A stretch of DNA of 45,042 bases, taken from Pseudovibrio sp. Ad37 (GTDB lineage: Bacteria > Pseudomonadota > Alphaproteobacteria > Rhizobiales > Stappiaceae). The notes below the pieces were generated by a model. It saw only the letters and a program-made list of their open reading frames with translations. It searched no databases and was not told the origin of the DNA. Shown piece by piece: positions 28,301 through 36,800 of this stretch. Made by a program: the position numbers and the translations under genes. The stretch lies in the NCBI RefSeq assembly GCF_001623075.1, contig NZ_LMCF01000190.1:1-45042 (forward strand), in the 5' to 3' direction. Positions within the stretch are counted from its first letter, which is position 1, and the number at the start of each line of letters is the position of its first letter.

Positions 28301-29756
28301 CACCCACCCCAAAACCGGCGAACGCTTGTACCGTACCGGCGATTTGGGGCGCTATATGCCAGATGGAAACATAGAGTTTCTTGGGCGCGTGGATACTCAG
28401 GTCAAGGTGCAAGGTTTCCGCATCGAGCTGGGTGAGATCGAAACTATGCTCAATGCCCATAAAGACGTAAAAGCCTCAGTCTTTAAGATGTTTGGCGAGG
28501 CACAAGGCGATAAGCAACTCGTTGGCTATGTGGTTCCGGAAGAGCGCGGTGTCGAGATTGACGCTCTTCTGGATCATCTACGCGCCCACCTGCCCCATTA
28601 CATGGTTCCCTCTGCTCTCCTTGAGATTGAGCGCCTCCCGATTTCTGCAAACGGCAAAATTGATCGGAAGCAACTGCCGGAACCACGCAGTGAGATACAA
28701 GCTGAGCTAAGCTTCGAACCGCAAGGGGAACAGGAAGAGAAAATCCACGAGATTATCTCTCAGATCTTGAAACTGGATCACGTCACACCCGAGGATAATT
28801 TACTGCAGCTGGGAGCGACCTCTATCGATATCACGCGCATTTCAAACGCGTTGTCGAGCACGCTCTCGTTCCGCCCGCCACTTGCAAAGTTCATGGGCAG
28901 CCCAAGCCTTGCAACGCTCCTTGCCATGTATCGGGAGCAGTTTGGTCAGGTGGCGGAAGAAACGCAACCTGCTGCAACAAATTCCGCAATTGCCACTCTT
29001 GAGGACCCGCTGCAACGACAGTCTTTCAAAGACCGTAATGTTGGGTTGCGCAAATTTGATCAGCAACATGGCGTGCATCAATTGGAAAACTCCGGCTCTC
29101 CTGAGTTCGACGAATTTGACGCCTACCGGTCGGTGCGCCAGTTCATTTTGGATCCTGTCCCCAAAACCCGATTAGAGGCCCTCCTCTCTGCATTACGGCG
29201 TAATCAGAACCAAGAGGCACCAAAGCATTTGTTTGCAAGCGCCGGGGGGCTCTATCCGATGCAAACCTACCTTTACATCAAACCCGGTCGTGTGTTGGGC
29301 CTGGAAGGTGGGGCCTATTATTACGATCCTGAAAAACACGCTCTGATTTCGACAGCAGATGGCAAGGCACTGACCCCGGATGCCTATGATTATTTCGTGA
29401 ACCGGCCAGTTTTTGAAGAGGCTGCCTTCGCGCTTTTCTTCATCGCTGAGCGGCAGGCAATCGAGCCCCTTTATGGCGAAATGAGCGAGCAATTCTGGTT
29501 GATCGAAACAGGTGCAATGGCACAGCTGTTGACCATGCGTGCCCATGAAGCAGGGTTAGGCCTGTGCGGCATCGGCTCCATAGATGAGACGGTTTTGACG
29601 GAGCTGTTCCGGTTGGGGCCTACTCATAAGCTCATCTATTCCATGATCGGCGGCACACCCACCACTGAGCAAAACCGGCAACACACCATAGAGACCTTCG
29701 GGACTGCGCTTGCCTCCTCAATGGATGAAGATGAAATGGAGGAGTTTGAAATATGA
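19356..29756 (+). CDS. pppB: NRPS PppB: C-A(Arg)-T-C-A(Pro-like)-T-Cy-A(Cys)-T-Ox
   Basis: A 3466-residue NRPS adding residues four to six. Domains: C1 38-470 (HHIISDG 168-174), A1 498-990, T1 Ser1045, C2 1100-1530 (HHSISDA 1228-1234), A2 1555-2050, T2 Ser2101, Cy 2162-2590, A3 2615-3100, T3 Ser3156 in LGATS, Ox 3215-3450. Codes: DVADVGAIDK (Arg), DVQHIAQVVK (nearest Pro), DLYNMSLIWK (Cys). The third condensation-type domain is a cyclisation domain: it has DALIVDAAS (DxxxxDxxS, 2293-2301) in place of HHxxxDG. The C-terminal domain is a McbC/nitroreductase-like flavin oxidase (YRSVRQF, ASAGGLYPMQTYLY, ETGAMAQLLTMRAHEAGLG), so thiazoline should be oxidised to thiazole. The acidic tail DEDEMEEFEI may dock onto PppC. 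It lies 36 nt after pppA and overlaps pppC by four bases. Confidence 0.92.
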   Translation: MQDELNKRTRRSLTPEQLLKMRQRSALKAAPRDQAPLPLSFAQERLWFLSRMEGINSAYHLTLGLRLRGELNVTYLQSALDQLIDRHEGLRTVITGDNGELSQSFSPRTCGFPLRLLEIEVDSEPETEICRLAEEESTRPFDLLHGPLARCCLIRISETHHVLLLALHHIISDGWSNGLLLKELGENYSHLVEAGTPIERETPDLAYADYAVWQKQREQLKKFDEQKTYWKETLAGAPERLLLPTDRRRPAQQNFAGELLPLELGPELSEKVRQLARSSGSTPYLLLMSAYAIVLSRLSGQEDLVIGTPSANRVRKELEEMVGLFVNTQALRFDLSENPTVSQLLTQMRGIFLDSQDNQSLPFEQVVEALSPQRSLSYTPLFQVMFAWQNTEGGTAHFAGLELDTVQLPRTASQFDITLELVDNGSNISGGLEYATALFDRQTIVRLAGYVLQAVKAICADPEQAVAELPLMDAATHTATLEASRLASKEVPAESAIHLPFEEAAAAHGDRVALISNEIELTYAQLNSQANKLARYLRSNGVANQDRIAVCMRKSADAVIALLAVLKTGAAYIPIDANYPPERTNTLLQDCQPKTILADMRGQEQLDQLTKLSAQTINIERRRDEWASQDERDLDVQVAPDQLAYIIYTSGSTGQPKGVMVDHRAIWTVRDAWSNLYDFKEPPCVLQMASLSFDVFTADIVRALTFGGKLVLVDQDELVDSTALLAKIEQHQITFGDFVPAVLDNLTAHLHTIRKHSTSLKTVVCGSDRWSSKGACEARKVFGPTAHIIHAYGLTETAIDCLALSLSEEISPNTTLSLGTALKNYQVLLLDTSSQPVPEGVVGEICIAGSGLARGYWNAPELTKQKFTDVSIGDGLRIFKTGDLGRQLRDGTIEFLGRNDRQAKLRGFRVELGEVEAALEADERVTSATCVVRPHTSGEQLLAYVVLADNEGTEVPQALKAFLSHKLPHFMVPAGITVIDKIPLTPNGKVDLKALPDFDLSTLSQTKFEPPRAGRETELSQIWCDVLGVASIGRNDNFFALGGHSLLAVRLAQRIREATAVEVPATIVFTAPTLASLAEAIDSQTRTAKRQIEPADRTQNLPLSSSQQRLWYLAEMEGQSEAYHMPLVLELKGKLDAPALSQAVEKIVARHEALRTCFSQKNGTAYQDIQLVNVWRMGAITQVPANETLQDHVARLISVPFDLEAGPLFRADLLHCDENHHVLVIVMHHSISDAWSMGIFSRELSVLYSALSQHQDTKLPDLKIQYADFAQWQSNELKNGSWEQQKHYWKSRLKDTPVLLELPTDHPRPKRQSFKGTAVPLSLESSLTQKMKELAASNRITLFTSLLGMWALTLAKLSGQKDVVVGSPVANRDHSQLDNMIGFFANTLALRVEANESLTLKEYLSQVQTTVLEAQQNQDLPFEQVIEHINPPRSLAHSPLFQVMFAWEGENNDRFELPGLSVDVLPHHHGGAKFDLLLSLQERDGQLKGAIEFASDLFEAKTVTRIAKYFEHVLTQMVADVGTEVRSISLLSEEERTLALDAWQQPSVPYSEFECISRRIEEHAACTPTATALIFGQTKLSYDELNTHANRFANALVQEGIRSQANIALCVDRSPEMIIALLGILKAGATVVPLDPAYPEARHQAILQDVKPDLVITTDALKPKLPVEFASATVTLAELAQKSQHISAENTGLTPAPLDPAYVLYTSGSTGKPKGVVQTHRTLRNLVNWQLKQVPSERAPSRILQFASLNFDVAFQEIFCTLCQGASLALLSDDQRKDIGNLAGFIKSNGIERAHLPFAVLQQMAGLFEAKQLPDGPACEVITAGEALLVNDSLRQLLKALGGRYFYNQYGPTETHVVTQHVLDCARMEDWPASPPIGKPMENTSVFLLDESMRPVPPGTIGELYVCGDNLALGYFGQEELTAERFVTHSFASQGAQRFYRTGDLAAYLPDGSLAFHGRADDQVKFRGFRIEPMEITNCILQMDGILEVAVILDKQADPEHARLVCYFVGTRPAGTLRAELKAHLPDYMIPTDWMPLEELPITRNGKLDRRALPSPVRTGSTDYEAPLPGLEADIAQIWQVVLKVEQVGRTDNFFDLGGHSLLATRLIHAINKELSLGLSLSDLIENPTLVDLAASASTNTGKAEHSALQIHADEANRYEPFPLTDIQQAYWVGRDDSLGLGGVSAHAYEEIEIPHLDLERFNAALNRLILRHDMLRAVFASDGTQRILEDVPEYIIQTDDARGRSERVVERIISRNREAMSHQVLDAGTWPLFEFRAVQLENEITRLHISMDALIVDAASSQIFSRELATFYEDPQAELPRIEITFRDYVVQELAMRDDSRYAISLKYWQDRLSALAAAPELPLAKQPESISNPRFTRRQLVLEEAKWSTIKAKARKYGVTPSGCLLTAFARVLAKWSQSSRFTLSLPVFNRQPLHPHINRLIGDFTSIVLLEVGSDPAKSFSDNAKAVQRQLWKDMDHSEVSGVRVLRELTRLRGEQQTGMPIVFNSTLVEMIPDQEEITLSSALDAQNVHTITQTPQVWLDHTIMEIDGELHFNWDSIDELFPEGMMQDMFDAYCALLEVLVTSDHWQQHVPQHFPVWNAKGALSQHWPLIHELFEEQALKTPTAPAVICGDLVLSYSKVRQRARNLATLLQQKGLAKGDLVAIQMRTGWEQSVAVLAILYAGGAYLPIDPDLPANRIEGILQRTECRLVCVKTSQSDTHKGLPALAQTVDVGGELDALSDEKLQVVDTQPDDLAYVIFTSGSTGEPKGVMIDHRGAVNTLLDINRRLNVQPEDRVFAISALGFDLSVYDIFGLLAAGGSVVLPNEAEAKDPAHWLECLIRHKVTIWNSAPALLGVLTDYAQSDRKSLGSHLREVMLSGDWIPLSLPERVRALAPNAHVLSLGGATEASIWSICFPIQDIAPHWKSIPYGKALDNQQFYVLNDALAPRPCWVTGELYIGGIGLAKGYWRDEEQTNHRFITHPKTGERLYRTGDLGRYMPDGNIEFLGRVDTQVKVQGFRIELGEIETMLNAHKDVKASVFKMFGEAQGDKQLVGYVVPEERGVEIDALLDHLRAHLPHYMVPSALLEIERLPISANGKIDRKQLPEPRSEIQAELSFEPQGEQEEKIHEIISQILKLDHVTPEDNLLQLGATSIDITRISNALSSTLSFRPPLAKFMGSPSLATLLAMYREQFGQVAEETQPAATNSAIATLEDPLQRQSFKDRNVGLRKFDQQHGVHQLENSGSPEFDEFDAYRSVRQFILDPVPKTRLEALLSALRRNQNQEAPKHLFASAGGLYPMQTYLYIKPGRVLGLEGGAYYYDPEKHALISTADGKALTPDAYDYFVNRPVFEEAAFALFFIAERQAIEPLYGEMSEQFWLIETGAMAQLLTMRAHEAGLGLCGIGSIDETVLTELFRLGPTHKLIYSMIGGTPTTEQNRQHTIETFGTALASSMDEDEMEEFEI

Positions 29757-32700
29757 AAGCTCAACAACTGCTTGATTATTTTGCCCAGCACAATGTGAGC
29801 CTCCAGACTGATGGAGATATGCTTCGTTTCAAAGCGCCAAAGGGGTTTCTGGGAGCTGATCTTGCCGCCGCTCTGAAAGCAGAAAAGTCAGAGCTGATTC
29901 ATCTGCTGCAACAACATGCAGCAGAAAGGCAGGTTGAAGGAGTACCTCTTTCACCATCACAGCGCCATTTGTGGATCTTGCATCAATTGGAGCCAGAGAG
30001 TCCGTTCTACAATAACCCCGTAGCGCTCAAAGTTTCCGGTATGCTCGAGCTGGAAACTCTGCACCGCGCCGTAAATGCTGTTGTTGCGCGTCACGACATG
30101 CTCCGAGCGAGGTTCAGCACAAGCAACGGGACGCCTACACAAACTTTTCCAGAACCTGCTGACCTGCCCATTGACCTCTTGAACCTTTGCCATCTGAATG
30201 ACGAAAAACAGGCGGAGGCGCTCAATGAACGTGTCCAGCATGAGGCAAGCCAACCGTTTGATTTGGAGCGCGGCCCGCTCGTGCGCTCAAGTTACATAAA
30301 ACTTGCAGATGATGAACATGTATGGCTCTTCAACCTGCACCACATTGCCGCTGACGGCTGGTCCATCGGTTTGTTTTTCAACGAAGTTACCGCTCATTAC
30401 AACGCTTATCATAAGGGCACCTCGCCCGACCTTCCCCCTCTGTCCATGCAGTACGCCGATTATGTGACTCATCATAAAAACGAGTGCAATTCGTCCAGAG
30501 AGCAGCAACAGATCCAGTATTGGACTGACAAACTTGAGGACCTGCCAGACTTACTTGAGCTACCCACGGATTTCCCTCGGCCGGCAGAACAGACACATAA
30601 CGGTTCTCACTTTGAATTCACGCTTGATGACAACTTGAGTGAACGCTTGCGACTTTTCTGCCAAAGACGCTCAATCACGCCATTTGCGCTCTATCTGGCC
30701 GGATTTGCCGCCCTCTTATGGCGCTACAGCAAACAGGAAGGCATCTGCATTGGCACCTCTTTTGCCAACCGCCATCTGGCAGAGCTGGAGCCTCTGATCG
30801 GGCACTTCATCAACACGCTCGCACTCAAAACGCATATCACGGCCACAAGCACCTTTGCTGAGCTGGTAACTCAGTCACAAACGGTCATTTTGGAAGCGCT
30901 GGACAACCAGGATTTGCCTTTTGAGAAAGTGGTCGAAGCTGTAAATCCGGAACGTTCACCAGCCCACTCGCCGCTGTTTCAGGTCATGCTGATTTATCAG
31001 AACCTGCCCGGTGGATCGGCTCAAATGGATGGTGTTGAAATCGAAACACTGGCAACAGACAGCCAGACTGCAAAGTTCGATATCACGCTGGAAGTATTTG
31101 AACGAGGCCGCACGTTTAGCCTAGGCTTTGAGTACAACAAAGATCTGTTTACGCAATCCCGCATCGCGCGAATGGCCAGTCACCTCACCTACTTCCTCTC
31201 AAACGCTGTCAAAGCGCCGGAAGAGCATCTCGGTGTGATTGATTACATCACGCCCGAAGAAAGAGGTCTGTTAACACAAGTATGGCCTCACGGAGCGCAG
31301 CATGCGTTAAGTTCCACATGCATTCACAAAGCATTTGAGGCTCAATGCGAGCATTCACCCAAAGCACCTGCACTCGTGTACGGCGAAGACGTGTGGAGCT
31401 ACGCCAGTCTCAACACCAAAGCAAATCAACTTGCCCGCTACCTGAAGGAACTTGGTGTTATTGAGGGAAGTCCAGTGGGCCTGCTCTTTGAGCGGTCCAG
31501 CGAGTTGGTGATAGCCATGCTTGCCGTGCTCAAGGCGGGTGGTCACTTCATTCCTTTGGAGCCCGGACTGCCAATCAAGCGTCTTGAGTTTATGGTGCAA
31601 GACAGCCAGCCCGATCTGATCCTCACCCATCCAGAGGCCTCGGAAGCGGCTACCAAACTCAAGAGCAGTTGTGAAGTTGAAGTGCTGTCGCTGAATACAG
31701 AGCAACGAGCTAAAATTATTCAATCCTGTGGCACTGATAATTTGCCAGCTAACGGTATAAGCGCCGAGGGTCTTGCCTATATCATCTACACGTCAGGAAC
31801 CACCGGCGTTCCCAAAGGCACCAAGCTGACCCACAAGGGCTTGGTGAACCTCGTGGAGTGGACCAAGCGCACATTTCCAGGCAAGCCCGGTGATGCTCTG
31901 TTGCAGAAGACGCCGATGGGATTTGATGCCGCGATCTGGGAGTTCTTCTGGCCGTTATGCTCAGGTGCATCGTTGGTGCTGGCTTCGCCTCATGCTCACA
32001 CCTCTCCTGCAGAGCTGGCAAAGAGCTATGCATCTCATGGTATCACCACCATCCAGTTCGTCCCCGCGATGTTAGATCTGTTTCTTGATGAACCGGAGGC
32101 TGCCCAATGCGGCCAACTGCGCAATGTGTTTTGTGGTGGTGGTGAGTTGAGCGGTGAACTTATGCGCAAGTTCTCCAGCAAGCTGCCGTGGGCAACACTG
32201 CACAATGTTTACGGTCCGACTGAATGCACCGTAGACAGCACCTGGCATAGTGTGAAGCCGGAAGATCTGGACAAACCTTCAGCCCCCATCGGCAAGCCCA
32301 TATCGAACGTAAGGACTTACCTGCTTGATGAGAGCATGTCGATTGTCCCGGTTGGACTGGTTGGTGAGCTTTACATCGGTGGTGCCGGCCTCTCCTCTGG
32401 CTATCTTAACGCCCCGCAGCAACAAGCATCAGCGTTCATTACCAGCCCATTCAACTCAAGTGAACAGCTCTACCGTACCGGCGATCTTGCCTATTATGAT
32501 GAACAAGGTCAGCTGGTTTTTGCAGGCCGCAAAGACAACCAGATCAAGCTGAATGGCTTTCGCATCGAGCTGTCAGAGATTGAAGCTGTCCTCCGACAAT
32601 ATCCTGTATGCCGCAGCTGTGCCGCGCTCGTGGCTCAGCAAGAGGGTGGTACTGCTCAACTGGCACTTTGCTACACCACATCAGACGGTTCTCTCCTCGT

Positions 32701-33874
32701 AGAAAGCGACCTTCGTCGTCATCTGGCAGAAGCGCTGCCGGACTACATGCTTCCTCATATTCTGCTGCATTTGGAAACTCTCCCTCTCACCAATAACGGC
32801 AAGATTGATTATTCCAGCCTCAAGGCATCTGTGCTGGCCCATGAGGCCGTGTTTAAGGTCAATCAGGAAAGCCCTCGCGATCATATAGAGCTCCAGATCT
32901 ATAACATCTGGAAGGAAGTGCTCCTCCATCCATCCATTGGGATCAGCGACAGTTTCTTCCATGTCGGCGGTTCTTCCATCGCAGCGATCAAAGTGGCCCA
33001 TCAGGTTGGTGAGGCGTTCAAAATTCAAGTCCCGCCCAAAACGTTCATTTTAAATCCGACAGTAGAGGCGCTTGCCAGTTGGATACGAAACGGAGCTGCA
33101 GAAGAGAACTCCCGCGACAACCTCATTACGTTCCGCGAAAGCCAAAACGGCGAGCATGTCGTGTGCGTTCATCCTGCTGGTGGGACAGCCTTTTGTTATT
33201 TATCTCTGGCAAAGATCCTGGCTGATGACATTGGCGTTTATGGCCTGCAATCGCCCGGCCTCAACGCGGGAGAGGAAACTCTCCCCTCCATAATGGCCAT
33301 GGCCAACGCCTATCTGGAACGTATCGAACACATCGCGCATGAAAAGATTGTCCTCACCGGCCTGTCGTTTGGGGGCTACGTTGCCTATGAGATGGCCCGG
33401 CTTTTGAAAGCCCGTGGTAACCACAATGTCAGCGTCATTCTTCTGGACACTCAGGGGTTTGAGGAGCATGAGCGTCAGAGCCTTGCACCGGTTGATCTTG
33501 CAGAGTTTCGAGACAAACTGGTGAAGTTCAACGGGATGTATCCGGGCATCGATGACGAGCAAATCAAGCGCTACCATCAGGTTTACAATCACAATCGGGC
33601 CTGTGTGCCGGATTATGACTGCCAGCCATTGGACGCGCGAGTTGTGTTCATTCAGGCGCTTGGCTCGCTCAACAAAGGCTTCCTGCATCAACTCCGTCAG
33701 TTTTGGATTGAAAGAGCCTCAGGTGGCTTCATGACGAGGCTGGTTCGGGGGGACCACTGGGAACTGCTGGAATCAGAAGAAATACAGCGTGTCAAAAAAG
33801 CTATTTCCTATGAGTTTCAATTATTTGAGCGGCAAACCACCTCTCCTGCTGTTCCTATGCAGATAGACGCTTAG
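29753..33874 (+). CDS. pppC: NRPS PppC: docking-C-A(Gln)-T-TE
   Basis: A 1373-residue terminal module. Residues 1-50 (MKAQQLLDYFAQHNVSL, then GADLAAALKAEKSELIHLL) resemble a TubC_N-type docking domain. C 62-490 has HHIAADG at 196-202, A 520-1010 has the code DAWQFGVVDK (close to Gln DAWQFGLIDK), T carries Ser1075 in VGGSS, and the type I thioesterase at 1125-1360 has Ser1205 in GLSFGG, Asp1232 in LLDTQGF and His1335 in RGDHWELL. It adds Gln as residue seven and releases the chain, most simply by hydrolysis to a linear acid. The start overlaps the pppB stop (ATGA), indicating translational coupling. Confidence 0.92.
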   Translation: MKAQQLLDYFAQHNVSLQTDGDMLRFKAPKGFLGADLAAALKAEKSELIHLLQQHAAERQVEGVPLSPSQRHLWILHQLEPESPFYNNPVALKVSGMLELETLHRAVNAVVARHDMLRARFSTSNGTPTQTFPEPADLPIDLLNLCHLNDEKQAEALNERVQHEASQPFDLERGPLVRSSYIKLADDEHVWLFNLHHIAADGWSIGLFFNEVTAHYNAYHKGTSPDLPPLSMQYADYVTHHKNECNSSREQQQIQYWTDKLEDLPDLLELPTDFPRPAEQTHNGSHFEFTLDDNLSERLRLFCQRRSITPFALYLAGFAALLWRYSKQEGICIGTSFANRHLAELEPLIGHFINTLALKTHITATSTFAELVTQSQTVILEALDNQDLPFEKVVEAVNPERSPAHSPLFQVMLIYQNLPGGSAQMDGVEIETLATDSQTAKFDITLEVFERGRTFSLGFEYNKDLFTQSRIARMASHLTYFLSNAVKAPEEHLGVIDYITPEERGLLTQVWPHGAQHALSSTCIHKAFEAQCEHSPKAPALVYGEDVWSYASLNTKANQLARYLKELGVIEGSPVGLLFERSSELVIAMLAVLKAGGHFIPLEPGLPIKRLEFMVQDSQPDLILTHPEASEAATKLKSSCEVEVLSLNTEQRAKIIQSCGTDNLPANGISAEGLAYIIYTSGTTGVPKGTKLTHKGLVNLVEWTKRTFPGKPGDALLQKTPMGFDAAIWEFFWPLCSGASLVLASPHAHTSPAELAKSYASHGITTIQFVPAMLDLFLDEPEAAQCGQLRNVFCGGGELSGELMRKFSSKLPWATLHNVYGPTECTVDSTWHSVKPEDLDKPSAPIGKPISNVRTYLLDESMSIVPVGLVGELYIGGAGLSSGYLNAPQQQASAFITSPFNSSEQLYRTGDLAYYDEQGQLVFAGRKDNQIKLNGFRIELSEIEAVLRQYPVCRSCAALVAQQEGGTAQLALCYTTSDGSLLVESDLRRHLAEALPDYMLPHILLHLETLPLTNNGKIDYSSLKASVLAHEAVFKVNQESPRDHIELQIYNIWKEVLLHPSIGISDSFFHVGGSSIAAIKVAHQVGEAFKIQVPPKTFILNPTVEALASWIRNGAAEENSRDNLITFRESQNGEHVVCVHPAGGTAFCYLSLAKILADDIGVYGLQSPGLNAGEETLPSIMAMANAYLERIEHIAHEKIVLTGLSFGGYVAYEMARLLKARGNHNVSVILLDTQGFEEHERQSLAPVDLAEFRDKLVKFNGMYPGIDDEQIKRYHQVYNHNRACVPDYDCQPLDARVVFIQALGSLNKGFLHQLRQFWIERASGGFMTRLVRGDHWELLESEEIQRVKKAISYEFQLFERQTTSPAVPMQIDA

Positions 33875-33882
33875 AGGCTTAC

Positions 33883-36800
33883 ATGACTATCAACACTTCT
33901 CATGAATATTTAGCCTCGAGCTCTTATGATTTAGAAATTGGAGATCAGGGGCCCGTCCAATCTTCGTTACTAGACAGTATCAGCTTTTATGCGGACCATT
34001 TTCCTGAACTGGCCGCGGTGCAGGATCATGATCGTATCCTCAGCTACCAAGAGCTCAACGTCCGCTCCTCACAAGTATCCTCAGCATTGAGAGGCCACGG
34101 CGTAAAAAACGGCGATGTGGTTGCCGTCTGTTTGCCTCGCTCTCAAGAGCTCATAGTTGTCATGCTCGCGATACTGAAAGCGGGAGCAACGGTTGTCCCA
34201 TTAGATGCCGCCAGCCCGCCAGACCGGCAAACAGCAATCTTAACTGATAGCCAAACACGTTTTCTCATCGTGCCAGAGGCGAGTGCATCCACACCATTTT
34301 CCCGACAAGCGCATCAGATCCTTCCTGCTGACCAGTTGCTCATACAAAGCCTGCATGAGAATAGCGGCGATCTTCCGCGTCATCCTTTGGCGAAAAATGC
34401 GTTTTTGTTTTACACATCAGGAACAACGGGTACGCCCAAAGGCGTTCAAGTGCCTCTCTCGGCAATCGAGAGGCTTGCCCATCAACCCCGCTTTGTCCCA
34501 ATGCATATCGGAGATCGCTACGCGCACATTTCCAACCCTGCGTTTGATGCACTCAGCTTCGATGTTTGGGTACCGCTTTTAACTGGTGGATGTAGTGTCG
34601 TTTTCTCCAGTGACGAACTCTCCGATTTTGCAGGCTTTGCTCGGCAGCTGGAGCAGCAGTCGATCTCAACCATGTTCATGACAGTCTCTCTGTTCAATGC
34701 GATGGTCGATCACGGGACTGCCTGCTTTGGATCGCTTGGGCATCTGCTCATTGGCGGCGAACAGCTAAACCCCAAAACTGTCGAGAAATGGTATGCTGCA
34801 AACCCTGAAAGCGCCTGTCAGATCTACAATATCTATGGCCCGACAGAGTGCGCAACCTTTGCCTTGTGCTTTGCAATTCCTCGGGACTTTGATGCAGGCA
34901 TCATTCCCATTGGCAGTCCCATTGCCAGTACCGACTGCCAGCTAAGGTCATCAAACGGCGAGATCACCAATATCGGTGAAACTGGGGAACTCTACCTTGG
35001 CGGTGCAGGCGTTGCTCATGGTTATCTGAATAGAACAGAGGAAACACAGCGCAGGTTTGTAGAGCTTCCAAACTCTGGAAAATGGTATAACACTGGCGAT
35101 CTGGTCCGCTTCAATCCGCAAGGTCTGGTCGAGTATGTGGGCCGCGTTGACAGGCAGATCAAAGTACGCGGATTTCGCGTAGAACCTGAAGAAATCGAAC
35201 AACGCATCCAGCAGTATTCGAAAATACAGCAGGCTTGTGTTTTAGCAGCTCAGGAACAAGGCAAACCGCTTGAGTTGCACGCCTACTTAGCGAGTGAAGA
35301 GCAGCTTGATTATGAAGAACTTGATGCCCACTTTTCTGCTTACCTGCCAGATTATATGCGTCCTCATAAGGTCTTTTGTCTTGGCTCGTTACCTTTGAAT
35401 GCAAACGGGAAGATCGATCGAAAAGCCCTTCAAGAAATGCAGATTGCTCCATTCCGGCGAGCTTCCTCCTCTCAAGCTTCGGAGAGTGCCGTTCTGAGCA
35501 GCATTCTGCAAACTGCAGAGATGGTTTTGAGTGTGGCGCAGTTAAGCCGTGAAGAGACACTGCTTACCGCAGGTGGCGATTCACTCAAAGCAATCAGCTT
35601 ATCTAACCAACTCAACACAGTATTTGGCTGCCGCGTTGCGCCGTCACAGCTTCTAAACCTGACATTTACTGAACTCTCTGAGATTGTTGGCAAACACAAT
35701 GAGCAAGCCAACAGTTTACCGCATGCATCTGCTCCATCAGGTTTGGCAAAAGAGCAGGCAACCTCGGAGCAAATGCGGTTATGGCTACAGCAACAAAAGA
35801 ACCCTGCTGACATATCCTACAATACACCGTTCATTTTTCGGTTTTCAGGTCATCTGAGTGCCGAAAATTTGGGTCACGCAACATATGAGTTGGTCAAAAA
35901 ACACCCGGCACTGCGCACCAGCTTCCATCTCATCGATGATGGGGTGCAGCAGCGGGTCGCTGAAAGCAATCCAGAGGCGTTTCACTTCCACGGAACCTTG
36001 GAAGAAGAAGCAATTTCGCAACTCCAAACCAAACTCCTCACTCAACCATTTGTTCTTGAGCACCCAAGCCTGTTTCAACTTCATCTGGTCCACGAACCAA
36101 ATGGCAGCAGCGTCCTTCTGTTTCATGCACACCATATCATTCTGGACGGCTGGTCACTCAACATCTTGTTTGAAGATCTTTCCCGTTCATTTCAGGCAGA
36201 AACAGACGAGACAGGACAGGACCAAAAGCCAATTGGGCTGACACCATTAGATTTTGCAAAATGGCAGTCGCACCTATGGGAAACTAAACATTACAACAAG
36301 CAAAAGGATGCTCTCTTCAAGCTATACGACGCGCCGGAGATGGAGGAATGCTGGAAGCCCGTGCTGAAACACGGTCAAGGGATGCAAGGTGTTTCAGCGG
36401 GGCGAACACGTTTGACACGTCTTGACGCAGCCACCAGAGCAAATTTGCTAACCATTGCAAAGCGTCTTTCACTAACACCCCATCAGGTCTTTCACGCGCT
36501 GTTTGCCCATGCACTTTATGTGCACACGGGGAGAACGAGTTTCACAGTTGCAAGCCCTGTAGCGAACCGGCTAACAACAGAGTTTGAAGCAACAGTTGGA
36601 ATGTTCGCCAACACAGCGTTGGTTCCGGTTAATATCGACCCAACTGCCTCCATTCAACAAAATACAAGCACCCTCACTCAGGCTTCAAAACAAGTCCTTG
36701 CCTGTCAGGATGTTGCCTTCGAACATGTGGTTGATCATCTCCAGAAAAGGAAGCGTATTTCGGGCATTCCGTTTGAGTTTATGTTTGCGACCGAAAACAC

